A DNA stretch of 64,000 nucleotides from Gordionus sp. m RMFG-2023 (GCF_954871325.1 NC_088775.1:22545561-22609560), one strand, 5' to 3'. Shown: positions 1-13,117, counted from the first letter of the stretch. The notes: generated by a model not told the origin, from the letters alone. Program-made: numbers and translations.

Positions 1-470
1 AATATTGTATTATATATAATATTGAATTATAAATAAATGTCTCCTCCTTGCCTTGAGTTGCAGCATAAAATAATGATAGTTTAGCTTCTCGGTCTTCGAT
101 GGATGTTGCAACTTGAATTTGCTAAGCAGGGCGATTGTGTCTTTTAAGTTCCCAATATTATTGAATTCATCACCAGGAAGATTTCGGAGAAATAAAGCGG
201 CCTTTTCTCCATTGGAGATCTTGCTGGTGTTGAAGAAATTCTGCAATTTCCCTATGTAGCACTGTTATCGCTACTAAATTTGGGGAAATTCAGCTTGACA
301 AATTCAGTCATATATGTGGAATTGTTCAAAGCATCCATCGTAAGAGAATTATAATAGATAAAGGCGTGAAATAGAATATATGTATATCGATAAATCAAGA
401 TCATATTTTGCGATAATACTTACGCAGAGTTCAGACGTTAATTGGCCTCCATGTTGAAATTGAGTTCATA
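1..470 (-). mobile_element. Ty3/gypsy-like LTR retrotransposon fossil, gag fragment
   Basis: The minus strand reads a stretch of a gag-like protein (FFNTSKISNGEKAALFLRNL) that closely matches the gag segment of the larger fossil at 22,905-24,040 in this window. The two are members of one family. The fragment is cut by the window edge on one side and fades into AT-rich DNA near 470, where a short block resembles the LTR/leader junction of the other copy. It is a broken relic. Family assignment rests on the match to the other copy, which also has LTRs and a pol segment. Confidence 0.6.
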
Positions 471-1318
471 TCCACATTATTATTTGAAAATCATTTTATA
501 TAGGCTATAATTTTATTTTATTTTCTTATAATAATTTAAATTTTCATTATAATAAATTACATTTTTATTTTCTCAAATTTAATAAAACAATCTCTATATA
601 TATCTTTTTTTAAACAATTCAAATTGATATATCAAAAAAACAATGTTAAGTGAATAAACAAATGTCACATTAAAATGATATATATAAAAAAAAAGTTAAT
701 AGAAAATTTTGACCGAAAGGTATAATCACTATTATTTAATATTAATCATGATTTATTTTATACTTTTATTCCTTAATCACATATTCGTTATTAATAAACT
801 ATATTAGGTTTCAGTGATCATCCTAAATGCGGGGGTATTTTTGATCCGAGAAATATAGGAGGATGGGTTTTATCCCTAATTATATAAAAGAAAACTAACA
901 CAACTCTTATTTTCAAAAATGTTTTCTTTTCACTTTTCCGTCAATTTTATTTTAATTTATAATTGAGCCTTTTATTTTCCCTATAAATGGGACATATTTT
1001 TTGTTTTCGATCATCATATATTTTATATTGATAATTTATTTTATTTTGTAATTGATTAATTTTAAAACATATAAATTCTAATATAATATTTTATAATAAA
1101 AGTCTATTAAAATCCTTTTTTTTTGGTTTATTAGAGTTTCTGGTTATAACAGTCGTGATTATTGTAAAAAAAATCGGCAGCACTTCCTTGCATAGACTTA
1201 CTGTATATATCAAAATTGGGCAATACCTCGGTGTGGGACTTACTGCAAAAATATAAGAAATTACTGTAAAAATATTAACGCGAAGGTCACTTATAGATAG
1301 GATAACTCTGATTAACTC

Positions 1319-1408
1319 TTTTTTTTTATATTCAGCCGCCTCAATTAAGAGGGCTTTGATAATTTTTTTTTATATTCAGCTGCCTCACTTAAGAGGACTT
1401 TGGTAACT
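1319..1408. repeat. Two-copy tandem repeat, ~46-bp unit
   Basis: A unit of a T-run followed by TATATTCAGCCGCCTCA and AAGAGGGCTTTG occurs twice head to tail. The second copy differs at a few positions (CAGCTGCCTCACTTAAGAGG). Each unit has a short inverted pair (CCTC/GAGG), so it could fold into a small hairpin. No function is suggested. Confidence 0.7.
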
Positions 1409-2824
1409 TCTTTTAGCGCTTATAATATTATATAAAGATAGCACACAATTTAAAGTCTAAGATAATTTGTTTATTGATATTCAATTTTTCTTACAGATAA
1501 TATTTCCAAATAAAAAGTTTTACATTTGAGAACAGAGTAATTCATAATTAATATTTCACAAACGAAAAAAATAATATAATTATTTTAAACAAAATAATAT
1601 AACTTTTTTATGTCTTAACTTTTGAAAGCTCCTTGTAGTTGGCCGAACGATTGGAAGCACTAACAATAAATTATATGTCATTTTTTTAGTGTTTCGTTAG
1701 TGCTTGTTAGTGCCTTAATCCGTAGAGTGCCACGTGCCAACAAAAACTAAACACATCTGGTTTAGACTAAGAATATGGCCTGCATATTTACATTATATGT
1801 TTAAACACCTAAAAAAAATATTCTGCATTAGATAAATTAAAAGAAATTAGAAATAATATCAACATTATTATTCCAATTTTGAACCATAATATGCAACTTG
1901 TAGTTTTAGAATGCACTTTTTTTATTATATTTTTTTGAAACAGGGTTGTACTCCTTAATTTTGGTCAGACATGACGTTTGTACCTACATATCCTGGCTTA
2001 TTACATCCGATGGATTAATAATTAATTTATTAAATTGTTTTAAAATACTATTAGTAATATTTTCAGTAGAAAGACAATGTAAATTATTGATTCCTTTGAA
2101 ATCTTCATGGATTTCTTCCCAAAAAATATAACAAATAACTATGCTCAGATTTTAATAACCTCATGCATTTTTTGTCTTATCAGCCTTAAGAAAAAAAGGC
2201 GTCTCACTTTTGTTATAATTTTCTGAGATATATTCCAGCACGATATCTGCCATAATAGATAAGACTACAGTTTGAATTTGGAGTGATGTATATTGTGCAT
2301 TTTTGGATATTTATTTTATAATTCTTTTTAATTCAGGATATTTTTCCATGATCTAGGAAAACATTGCTATAAAGAGTACAGAAGAATGAATTATGTTTTC
2401 ATTTCTTGCACATCCATAATAATAGTTGAACAGAAAAGGTAGCTCCGGTATGCTAAGAAATAGCATCAAATCAAATATTGATTTAAGATAATAAAGATTA
2501 CGGTACATTGGCTTACGAAAATTATTGTTATCTCAGTATCATATATATTAAAATTTAATTCATACCTATTGAATTTAAATGAGCTTCCATATTTTAGCAG
2601 TTCCCTTCTTTGCAGTTAACGCATTTTTTTAATTGCCGAATCTCTTTCGCCCAAAATCATCATATGAGAGACCTAATAAGTGAATAAATATTTTATAATT
2701 ATATGTTCTTGTTTATTATTTTGTATAATTTAAATGAATATTTTTCTAAATATTTTGTTGTATTTTCATTTAGATTGAATTGTTAATAGTAAAATTTTAT
2801 ATCTAGTAATTTTGTTAAAATTGG

Positions 2825-2951
2825 AGGACGGAAATTTGATGGCCATTTTTGGGAGCCAGAATATTTTCAAGGGGCCAGATTGACCAAAAATTTTTTTGGT
2901 GGGCTTACACCCTCTGGGGCCCTTTTGATGCCCTCCCGTGACTACGGCCCT
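2825..2951. mobile_element. Terminus of an unclassified DNA transposon
   Basis: A GC-rich block ending CCCGTGACTACGGCCCTG contrasts sharply with the AT-rich surroundings. It looks like the terminal region of a hAT-like element, whose ends in this genome are also GC-rich and read CAGGGxCGTxxC inward. No partner terminus was found on the left, so the element is probably truncated. The call rests on composition and end sequence only. Confidence 0.35.
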
Positions 2952-5259
2952 GGTTAGGATTTGGTAAGTATTATATATGGTAATATTTTGATCTTAGAGA
3001 AATATTTGTTAATCCCAATCAGGGCGTCACTAGCCTTTACAATCTCATGGAGTTAAACTAAAAAAAAATTTATGGGAGGGGGGTGCGATGCACCCTATAT
3101 TCCCTATTTTGCGGGGCTTCCGCCCATTTTGCTGGGCCTTTGGCCGGGTTTTATATTAATATATTATACTTTTATGATTAAAATTTGCAAACTCTGAACA
3201 ATTAATTCTTAGTACATTGACAAAAGGCCATGAAACGAATATAATGTTGGTTACCATTTTAGACAATGTTTTATAGAATGGATTAAAAAGGAAAAATTTG
3301 TAGGCCTTACCAAATCAATAATTATTGAAGAAGAGAATATAAACGACTAGTCCAAATCATAAAACTATATCTCCTATATGTTATGGAAGCTAGATAAGTA
3401 ATCGAGAAAATTATTGTGAGATATTAAATTTCTAAAAGAATAACTTCCATTTACTTTTTAAATGATATATAAACGACTAGACAGTTGACCATTGTTGCTC
3501 ATATATGCAATCAAATACCTTCAGCTGTAGGAGTAATAATCTTAAATTAAACAGCCACACAAATAATAGATGCTGGTTAATTTGCAGTGATAGCCATGAC
3601 ATTCACGGTGTAAACTTATCATTGTTTATTATGTTAAATAAATTGATAAAATAAAATATTAAAAATCTTTAGAAGAAATAATTATGCAAATATATTGAAG
3701 CCATGAGTTATTTACACGGTAAGGATACTATGTTTGAAATTAATCATTAAATAATTATAAAATAAGGACCAGAGTGATAGGATGAAAGCAATTAAGATTT
3801 TATATACTATTATCGCACCACCACTAGTTGGTATATTATGTCATAAAATAATAATAGTTTGTATTAATATCAAAAATATACTCGTATTAAAATTAACTTA
3901 AAACTGTTTTTCTAAGAATAAAAAAAATAATTTCCCTAAAAACAGGTAAAAATAGAAAAGGAAAAAAAAAGATATCTAATAAGGATTACATCCATTTTGG
4001 GATAAATAATGATGAATTTTTTAATAATAAATTTTTATTCAAAATAAATAGATGGCGTTAAAGATTTGAATGCTAACTGTTGATTATATTTATTATTAAA
4101 AGCATTGATTAATGTAGTTTATTGAAATATTAACTGTAATATATTCTATAATTGCCAAATATATCTGTAAAAGTAGCATTTTACTTAATATTTTGTAACC
4201 TATTCTTTATAATAAAGGATTATTAACTATACTAGTAGAAAGCCCGTCAAAAATGACGGGGAATGAGATTTTTATTCATTTTTTTACGATAGATGTCATG
4301 CCAGATCCAAGCTCACAATATTAGGAAGCATATAATTATTAAAAAGTTTATCCAACCTAGCTCAACCCTTAATAATTTGTTAAAGATATTCCCATGTCAG
4401 GTGCAAGCTAATATAAATTTTGAGGTTCCAAGCCTAGTCGTATCCAATATAATTTTGAAAATTTTTCCCACCTCGGAGATAGTTAAATTTTTAATTGATT
4501 TATCATCACATGAAGGGGAACTATCTGATTTACCAATTAGTTTAAGATGTAAAAAAAAAAGTGAATTCCGTATTAAGGGAAACTGGGAAAGCCTGGGCAA
4601 ACCCCTTATTAGAGAATCATGACAAATAAAATAAAAATAACCGACTCTTATACTTTTTGGTAATATGATCAATTATAATTATATATATAGAATAAAATGT
4701 TGTTTATTATTTAGGGTTATTGTAGCTTTTCGGATAAATTTAATGTATGCATTTACCAAATTATTTGTCTATATTTTATGTTAAGTAAAAAAAAAATGCT
4801 ATCTATTTAAATAACAAAAATGACATTAAACACTAATGAAACCTATATGCAAATTATAAAATATTTTTTATTGACATATAAATTTAGGCTAATTTTTTTA
4901 AAAAATAATGAGGAATAATTATTATGTTGTGTATTTGATAAAATTAAGAGCAAATCCTTGTTGACATTTTTATTTTTGATAGAAAAAGTGACAAAATAAA
5001 TCTGGGCGGTCGTCTGGAGAGGAAATAATTAATGTATGATTTTATATCATTTAGGGTTGTAGATGAAAGTAATGACGGATTACCAAAGCAGTTTACAAAA
5101 CACAATACGTCCTGATAAAGATGAGTCATATGCCAATGCCTTGGGATACTGGTAAAAGAAGAACGCAAAATGATATTTCTGTCAATGACAGCATTGGTAG
5201 CCCCCTCTAAAATAGAATCATGAACGACAATGTTAACTCAACCATAAAAAGGTAGTAAG

Positions 5260-5525
5260 AATTGTTATAAAGGCCATGGCAGAACTACTGCATATTTTTC
5301 CATTAATAACGTTGATGAAAATGGCCGTACTGCACATTCAAGTTTGAACATTCCTCTAAATAATCATGAAAGTTTCTCAGAGAATCAGATAAAGTAATAT
5401 TTATAATAACTCCTAGTGAAGTGAATGATAGTACGAAATTGAATGCTTATATTTGTTAAAAAATAGGCAGGGAATGTGGCAGTGGTGATAGAAATATCAT
5501 TTGGAGGCAACTGGGTGAAAATAAA
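5260..5525 (+). pseudogene. Helitron Pif1-like helicase remnant
   Basis: The plus strand reads ENGRTAHSSLNIPLNNHESF, matching the conserved GRTAHS-x3-IPL-x2-HE segment downstream of the Walker A region in Helitron-encoded Pif1/RRM3 helicases. A later frame gives ISFGGNW, similar to the FGGK segment that precedes the GGDFRQ motif, with the sequence between missing. Stops and frame changes surround both pieces, so this is not a working gene. The same block recurs at 27,720-27,990 with NIHESFSENR, closer to the family consensus. No Rep endonuclease domain was recognised. Confidence 0.6.
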
Positions 5526-6560
5526 ATAAACATATAAATATAAAACATAAGATAAAAAAAATAGATAAACCTCCAGAGGAGTTAATTTCAAGTTTTTTAT
5601 TATTTTGGCTACCAGTAACTCTAGAACGGTGAAGACGTTTGTTTATTCGTCATTATTTTTTTTGCTTATCTTTAATAAATTCATCATGTTTTGTAGCAAT
5701 GTGAGGGATTAAGGTTGGGTTAGCCTAGACAAATAAAGAAATCAGGCAAAAATATAAATAAACATTATTATTGAAATAAAACGAACATTAAAATTCTGTA
5801 AACCAGTAGATGGGTCAATATTAGATGGATGCATATACTTTGTAGTTGGAGGGGTATCATCAAAAATATTGGGGGGGGGCAGAGATATTAAATTTATAAT
5901 TAATGAAGGGAAAACTGATTTACCAATTAGTCTACGGATAAAATATAATACTTTATAAAATATTAACATAAGACTAACATTTAACATTGAAAAATCACAA
6001 TATAGGTTAAAGCCTATAATATTTGGAAAAAATTTCCAAATATCCAAGATCTTAATAATTTAAAAAGATTTTCTCACGCCCATTTCAATCCCTAATAATT
6101 TTTGAAAACCAAGCCAATATTAATTTTGAGAAATATTTTTTAAGCCCAGTCTAACCCATAATAATTTTGAAAAAATTTTCCCAAGCCTAGAGATATATTT
6201 TATTGAATTAACTCAGTTATGAATTTCTATATAAAATATTTATAATTTGTAATATTTAGTAAATAATGTTTTACTTTGACAATTGGTTTTAATATGGCCT
6301 ACTACAGTTGCACTAATTTTGAAAAATATCATGTGAATTGGTAATAAGGGAAACTGAGAAAGCCTGAACAAAATACTTATTAGAGAATCATGACAAAATA
6401 AGGTCTGCCCTAATATTATTTATGTTTTTTTTTACATTTTAAACTAATGGGTAAATCAGATATTTACCCTTCATGTGATGATAAATCAATTAAAAATTTA
6501 ACTATCTCCTAGGTGGGAAAAAATTTTCAAAATTATATTGGATACGACTGGGCTTGGAAC

Positions 6561-9144
6561 CAGGGGCGTCGCTAGCCTTTACAATCTCAGGGGGCTCAAC
6601 TAAAAAAATTTTATGGTATTCTTATTTTCATATTTTGTTTTTTATTATATTATACGTACAAAATAAACTAGAATATAAATAATTAAGACTAGAATATTGA
6701 TCATTAAGACTAGAATATAAATATCATTAAGACTAGAATATAAATATTATTAAGACTAGAATATAAATAATTAAGACTAGAAAATAAATAATTAAAACTA
6801 GAATATAAATAATTAAAACAATACATTTCTACAAATTTTTCAATACAAAATCGATTTACTACAGTATAAAGTATTTTAAATTGCTGATATAAAAAATTTC
6901 GCGTCTAAAGAATTACAAGTGATAAAACCGATTAATTAATTCATACATATGCCTCAATTGTTAATGTTTTTAAAAACCCCATAAGGCAATATAATTCTAA
7001 GCAACTAACATTAACAAAAGGTCATGAAACTAATATAACTCTCTCTTACCATTTTAGACAAAGTTTTATAGAATGGACTAATAAGGAAAAATTTATAGGC
7101 CTAACCAAATCAACAATTCTTGAAGAAGAGAATATAAACGACCAATCCAAATCATAAAACTATATGATGGTTAGAGCTTCCTCTTAGATGACATGATGGA
7201 AGCTAGATAAGTAATCGAAAAAATTATTGTGAGATATTAAATTTCTAAAAGATTATCTTCCATTTTTAATCCTATATAAACTACTGGACAGTTGATCATT
7301 GTTGCTCATCTTAATTACGCAATCATATGCTCTCAGCAGCTGTAGTAATAATCTTAAATTACATAGCCACACAAATAAAAGATGCTGGTTAATTTGCAGT
7401 CATAGCCATGACATACACGATGTTAACTCATATCAAAATCTAGTATGTTAGATATATTGATAAAGCAAAAACACCTAAAATCTTGGAAGAAATTATGCAA
7501 ATATATTGAAGCCTTGAGTTATTTACAATTTAAGTGTGCCAAATTAGAAATAAATAATTTTGGAGCTAGAAAATAAGTACCATGGTGATATGATGAAAGC
7601 AATTAAGATCTTATATATTATTGTATTGTCAATGTATTTAAATATTTTTAATTAATATCTTATATATAAATTAATTTTTTACCTATTTTCTTTCCTTCTG
7701 TACTTACATTATTTACAATCATGTCATTCACAATACTTTCTTCATTATTCAATGAATCTAAATAAGATTAATTTTAAAATGTATTTCTTTTCAGTGTATT
7801 TATTTTTATAAATATAATATATAAAAAGTAATATTCCATATTATAATGTCCATTTTTCAAAAATATATATAAATAAGCAAACTATTCTAAATTTATTTAG
7901 CATTTTTATTAAAATATAGTTTATTATTAAGTTAGGATAAACAAATAAATATATAATTATCAAATTATGAAAGAATGATTGAGTAAACAATTTAGCCAAT
8001 ATTATCTTTATTAATGTAAAAAGAATAATAGTGTATGATTTTTTAAGATATTGACTATTTATATAGAAAATATTTACTATGTTTTATTTAGCTAATATTT
8101 TGACATCACCTTATGTGATTATAATACATAAAATTTAAAAAAAATTTCCATTTATAGTGTCCTGCTCCTGAAAGGTGAAAATATATTGTAAAGCAATTTT
8201 TGCTTAACTTGAAAACTAAAGAAATCAATATTGTTTAATATTCTGGTGAAAAATGACTTAAATAGAAATTCTATAGAAATTAGGCAAATTTGGGAGGAAA
8301 TAGGAAAAACATATAACTTTAATTATGATCAAGTGAAAAAGAAACCTTCCATTAAAATAGATAATTAACTAATAAATTTTTATTTTTTAAAACTTAAATG
8401 TCCAAAGTGTTTTGTTATTAATTTGTGAAAATTTTAAGGATTTTTTCAAAACATTTTGGACACAGACTTATATATAAATTTATTTACCTATTTTCTTTCT
8501 TTTAACATTTTTGTTTTCAATATTAATATCTTTTAAAACTACAATTAATCGTCTTTCAACTAAATCAAAGTTTGAATTTTAAAAACTGTATAAAATATAC
8601 TTTGTTCATCACCAGCTTTATTATTGAATCCTCTTCTTTGGTCCTCAAGATATGCTTAAATTTTTAAATCGCAAAGTCATTTTATTTAAATAGTGATTTT
8701 AAACTCGGCTTACAATATTAAATTTGTTAATTTTCAATTAATAAATCTTTATATTTATTTAATTAGGGTTATATAATAATTTAATTAATAAAAATCAATC
8801 AAACTTCAACTGTTAATGCTAAATTGATATTTAAACATTATGCATGGTATTGATATTTTATTTTTAACAAGGAATTTGATTGCAAGCTGACATAGTGAAA
8901 ATATAATTTATATGTATTAATCTAATCTAATAAAATTTAGATAGTCTTTTTAATTTTTAAATAATAAAATTAAATCTATATATTACTTAATAGATTTATA
9001 ATAAACAGGGGACAATCAAAAAAAGTTCTTTTTAGTTTAAAGGGATATTAAGGAACCATTAAAAAAAATTTTGCTTCAGGGGGCTATTCAAATTTTTCAG
9101 GGGACTTGAGCCCCTGCGTCCCCCCCCCCCTAGTGACGCCACTG
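6561..9144. mobile_element. hAT-type element C, nested in Helitron A
   Basis: The element begins CAGGGGCGTCGCTAGCCTTT and ends in an 11-C run followed by TAGTGACGCCACTG. It is flanked by CTTGGAAC and CTTGGAAT, an 8-bp target duplication with one mismatch, as expected of hAT elements. Removing it restores a continuous Helitron-family sequence (..GGGCTTGGAAT..) that is seen uninterrupted nearby at 9,540-9,610. The 2,584 bp hold no recognisable transposase. Six to seven short direct repeats of AAGACTAGAATATAAAT lie at 6,668-6,825. It is a non-autonomous copy of the same family as the elements starting at 3,020 and 24,786. Confidence 0.8.
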
Positions 9145-9149
9145 CTTGG

Positions 9150-10345
9150 AATCTCAAAATTTACATTAGCTTGCACCTGATATGGGAATATCTTTTACAA
9201 ATTATTAAGGGTTGAGCTGGGCTTGATAAACTTTTTAATAATTATATGCTTCCTAATATTGTGAGCTTGGACCTGGCATGACACTATCGTAAAAAATGAT
9301 TAAAAATCTCATTCCCCGTCATTTTTGATGGGCTTTCTTAATAATTTGTAATATTTAGTAAATAATGTATTACTTTCCTATGTATAAACATTGGTATAAA
9401 AGAGAATCATGACAAAATAAGGTCTGCCCTAATATTATTTATGTTTTTTTTTACATTTTAAACTAATTCGTAAATCAGATATTTACCATGTGATGATAAA
9501 TCAATTAAAAATTTAACTATCTCCGAGGTGGGAAAAAATTTTCAAAATTATATTGGATACGACTGAGCATGGAGCCTCAAAATTTATACTAGCTTGCACC
9601 TGATATGGGAATATCTTTTACAAATTATTAAGGGTTGAGCTGGGCTTGATAAACTTTTTAATAATTATATGCTTCCTAATATTGTGAGATTGGACCTGGC
9701 ATGACACTATCGTAAAAAATGATTAAAAATCTCATTCCCCGTCATTTTTGATGGGCTTTCTTAATAATTTGTAATATTTAGTAAATAATGTATTACTTTG
9801 CTATGTATAAACATTGGTATAAAAGAGAATCATGGCAAAATAAGGTCTGCCCTAATATAAATTATATTTTTTTTTACATTTTAAACTAATTGGTAAATCA
9901 GATATTTACCCTTCATGTGATGATAAATCAATTAAAAATTTAAATATCTCTGAGGTGGAAAAAAATTTTCAAAATTATATTGGATAGGACTGGGCTTGGA
10001 ACTTCAAAATTAATATTAGATTACACCTGACATGGGAATATCTTTTACAAATTATTAAAGGTTGAGCTGGGCTTGATAAACTTTTTTATAATTATATGCT
10101 TCCTAATATTGTGAGCTTGGACCTGGCATGACACTATCGTAAAAATGAATAAAAATCTCATTCCCCATCATTTTTGATGGGCTTTCTTAATAATTTGTGA
10201 TATTTAATAAATAATGTATTACTTTCTTATGTATAAACATTGGTATAAACTCAAGACTTGATCAATGGACATGGGAATATCTTTTACAAATTATTAAGGG
10301 TAGCTGGGCTTGATAAACTTTTTTATAATTATATGCTTCCTAATA
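9150..10345. repeat. Tandem copies of Helitron right arm, ~420-bp unit
   Basis: The block from AGAGAATCATGACAAAATAAGG to the hairpin GTCATTTTTGATGGGCTTTC recurs about every 420 bp. Copies end near 9,342, 9,762 and 10,186, and a partial copy follows to 10,345. Each unit ends with the same hairpin and TTTCTTAATAATTTG. Repeated terminal units of this kind are known from Helitron arrays. Copies differ by scattered substitutions, so the array is not very recent. Confidence 0.7.
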
Positions 10346-10556
10346 TTTTGCCTCCTACAGTTGCATTAATTTTGAAAAAAATTTCCCAAACCTAGAGATA
10401 TAAAATATTAATAATTTGTAATATTTAGTAAATAATGTATTACTTTTTGGATTTAATATGGCCTCCTACATTTGCATAGAAAATTTAAGTTATAGGATCA
10501 TCTGTTTGTATAAAATAAATAAATAAATTAAACACATAAAAAATAAATAAATACGT

Positions 10557-10705
10557 ACCGATGACATGACGTAACGATGACATGACGTAACGATGACATG
10601 ACGTAGCGATAACATGACGTAGCGATGACATAACGTAGCGATGACATGACGTAGCGATGACATGACGTAGCGATGACATGACGTAGCGATGACGTAGTGA
10701 GGACA
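10557..10705. repeat. 15-bp minisatellite (CGATGACATGACGTA)
   Basis: About ten near-perfect head-to-tail copies of CGATGACATGACGTA run through this block, with A/G variants in the last bases. Because 15 is a multiple of three, every frame is open or closed as a whole, which explains the open frame on the minus strand. It lies between the Helitron body and the resumption of hAT-A. Confidence 0.85.
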
Positions 10706-11517
10706 TCGGAAAATTATAATATAGATGTGTACTTACTTTTTAAATAAATTTCTTATATTTGTTTGGATGTTGGAAATATTTTTAGGAAGAGGCCAGGCAT
10801 TTAAATTTAGATTTTGAACTAGACTAATTACAATATTAAATTTGTTAATTTTCAATTAATAAATGATAATATTTATTTAAGGTTATAAAATAATTTAAAT
10901 AATAAAAATCAATTAAGCTTCAACTGGTGATGCTAAATTGATATTTAGACATTATGAGTGATATGAATATTTTATTTTTAACATATTTGATAACAAACTG
11001 ATATTGTGTATATATATTAATCTAATCTTATAATTAAAATAGCTCTCATTTAATAAAAATTTAGATAATCTTATAATTTTTAAATAATATAATCCAATCT
11101 CTATATAATACTTAATAGAATTAAAAAAGAAATTGCTCAGGGGACTATCAAAAAAGTTTATTTTTTAGTTTAAGGGGATATTAAGGAGCCTTTAAAAGAA
11201 ATTTTTTGCAACAGAGGGCTAGTCATTCAGGGGGCTTGAGGCTACTGAACAAGTAAAAAAAAGTAATCAAAATTATCATGGGCGTATCTTCAATACATAT
11301 ATCATTCTAACTCCAGAGAGAACAATATGAAAATATGCAGATCAGCATAAGAGATCCATTATTCCGACTCATGGAAGTTCATCAAAAGTTTCATAAATGG
11401 TTGTGCTAGTAAATAAAAAAGGTACGAATACTACATTACGTTATCATCAAGAAACCTATAATAACAAAAAGGTTTTTATAGGAAATTTACCTTAAAAATG
11501 TTGAGAGGAAATGTAAT

Positions 11518-11876
11518 TGAAAAATTGGAGTGAATATGTAAATCGTATAACTAGGAATATACGTATTTTGATTTAATCAATTTATTTAAATTTTCTATAT
11601 ATAATATTTCGCGTGAGTTAAAATATGAATTACATTTTATGCTGTCATTATTACTATTCATCGTCCTTTATGTATGATATTAATTTAACATGAAATAAAA
11701 ACAATCATTTTACAGTGTCTCTTAACAGTCGCTCGCAGTGTTAATAATTACATAACTAACTATTAAATTAAATAACCATAGATTACTTTATGGTTAAATT
11801 AAGATTCCTTTTTAAAAAAATATTATTATTTAATTGTTTTTTCTTTTATTATTGTTAAAAACATGACATATCAACA
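11518..11876 (-). repeat. 3' LTR of the Ty3/gypsy fossil
   Basis: This 359-bp block matches 24,165-24,523 along its whole length. It starts TGAAAAATTGGAGTG and ends GACATATCAACA on the plus strand. The preceding GTAAT is the left half of the 5-bp target duplication. Orientation follows from the minus-strand gag and pol segments between the LTRs. Confidence 0.8.
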
Positions 11877-12299
11877 TTCCACTCCACCCTCTAAAGAAAT
11901 CTCACCTATGTTTTCCTTGGACATGTTGAGTGGAAAATGCCATTGACGTTCATAATAACGTTTTCTATGCTTAGGTTGTTTGATTTTGATAGGTCGAGAG
12001 TTCCCTAGAACATGTCACGTTGTTCTACCATGTTGCCTCTTTCTCTGTCTACATCACGTCTTTTCTCAGTTTGTTTTGTCACCACGCAATGCGCCATTCA
12101 TGCTCATGATATAGTCTTCTTTTTTTAAACGAACGGTAGTTGGTGAATCGAGAGCAGTCTTTGTGAGTAGATTAGAGTAAATTCCTGGAATCTTCATGTG
12201 TAGAAATCTGCAATTTGATTAAAATCTATTTTGGTATATTTCCTGCCCTTAGCTAACTTCTCAATCAGATCGCTTGTGTGCTGTAACGGTTATCTAGAA

Positions 12300-12880
12300 T
12301 CCTTTAGAGCAGGGATTATGGTATCTTTTAAGTCAGCGCACACCCCCTGGTGCCGTCTCTCTTGATAACAGGTGTTAGTGAACTTGCCCATATGACTTGA
12401 GATACAGGTTCTATGATGTTATCCTTTGGCCAGACGTCCAACTCACGAGTCATTGCGTCAATCCTGGCATATGGCACTCTCCTAGGAGTATGATTCATTG
12501 TATAGCGTCATTCTTTAAGTGAATCTTTATTTGTCTGATTATTTTGGGTCTGTTGGAGCGTGTTGCCTCAAGGTCATTTTTCGTAGTTGAAATAACCCTC
12601 CCGAGATGATCGTCTACATTACCCACAATAAACGCTTTTAATATATTATTGAATGCGTGGAGCCATACACGTCCTAACAGGGGGCACTTATCTCTATCCA
12701 CCACTATGGCCTCCAGCGTTTATGTGCTTCCTGCTGTCACACGTTAACATTAAATGCCTATGATTTTGATAGAGTTGCCGTCGTACCCTGTCAGCCTAAT
12801 ATCGGTCTTGCATGTCGTGGCTATCCTTCAGCCTTAGATGTGTGCCTCGGTAATATCGTGTACCTGGTGCCGGTCACTTG
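12300..12880 (-). pseudogene. Protease/RT-region fossil of the Ty3/gypsy element
   Basis: The minus strand shows DRDKCPLLGRVWL, resembling the conserved PLLGRDWL segment between protease and reverse transcriptase in Ty3/gypsy elements. Farther on it shows segments like the start of the reverse transcriptase domain (IIEPVS, WASSLTPV). These parts are typical of K02A2.6-like gypsy elements in invertebrates. The region is broken and incomplete. No integrase or RNase H segment was seen. Confidence 0.6.
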
Positions 12881-13117
12881 CATTACCTGGATATATCGTT
12901 AATGAGCACCGTGATGTTTACGCATTATATCTGGTGTCATTGACCTCCAGATTGTTCACCTCCAGATTCTGGAGATTGTACTCTGACATTGGTGGTTAAT
13001 GATGCTTGGTACCTTAAGGTACCATCTATCAAATTTGAATTTTGTTCATTTTTCATTTGGATAGCACTAACAAATATATTTATAATATATATTTGAAAAA
13101 TCGTGATTTTTGGAAAG

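Larger units (their letters stand above)
480..3019. other. AT-rich DNA without recognisable genes
   Basis: No open reading frame here resembles a known protein and no splice-linked coding series stands out. Visible items are a two-unit tandem repeat near 1,319-1,408 and a GC-rich transposon-like terminus near 2,825-2,951, both listed separately. The sequence is otherwise low-complexity A/T with long homopolymers. A short open frame at 1,946-2,131 has no supporting motif and is not called. Confidence 0.6.
4232..10480 (+). mobile_element. Helitron-like element A
   Basis: Read on the minus strand, the left border is a hairpin (CCCGTC, loop, GACGGG) followed by CTTTCTACTAG and then T, the arrangement of a Helitron 3' end (hairpin about 10 nt before CTRR, inserted at A/T). 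The body contains a piece of Pif1-type helicase at 5,304-5,396 on the plus strand. The opposite end carries an inverted copy of the terminal region, and this right arm is repeated several times between 6,380 and 10,345. Helicase and hairpin orientations disagree with a textbook Helitron, so this may be a rearranged or Helitron2-like relative. The right border is approximate. Confidence 0.5.
3020..11247. mobile_element. hAT-type element A (CAGGGGCG family), interrupted
   Basis: The left end CAGGGCGTCACTAGCCTTTA matches the left ends at 6,561 and 24,786. Body sequence in 3,170-3,810 is shared with those copies (for example the segment around ATGAAAGCAATTAAGA). Right-end body sequence resumes at about 10,712 and runs to GGCTTGAGGCTACTG near 11,247, where the terminus is degenerate and no clean target duplication is seen. 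The gap is filled by a Helitron-like element (4,232-~10,480), itself hit by hAT-C. No transposase is recognisable, so the element is non-autonomous. hAT assignment comes from the 8-bp duplications of the sister copies. Confidence 0.6.

Noticed and set aside
4293-4672. Overlapping open frames on both strands in the Helitron end
   Set aside because: They run through the repeated terminal arm, which recurs in both orientations nearby with many substitutions and no conserved codons.
4944-5168. Small conserved protein on the minus strand (also at 27,404-27,628)
   Set aside because: The similarity between the two copies comes from the whole Helitron-like element being duplicated. The only recognisable protein signal in the area is the helicase piece on the plus strand.
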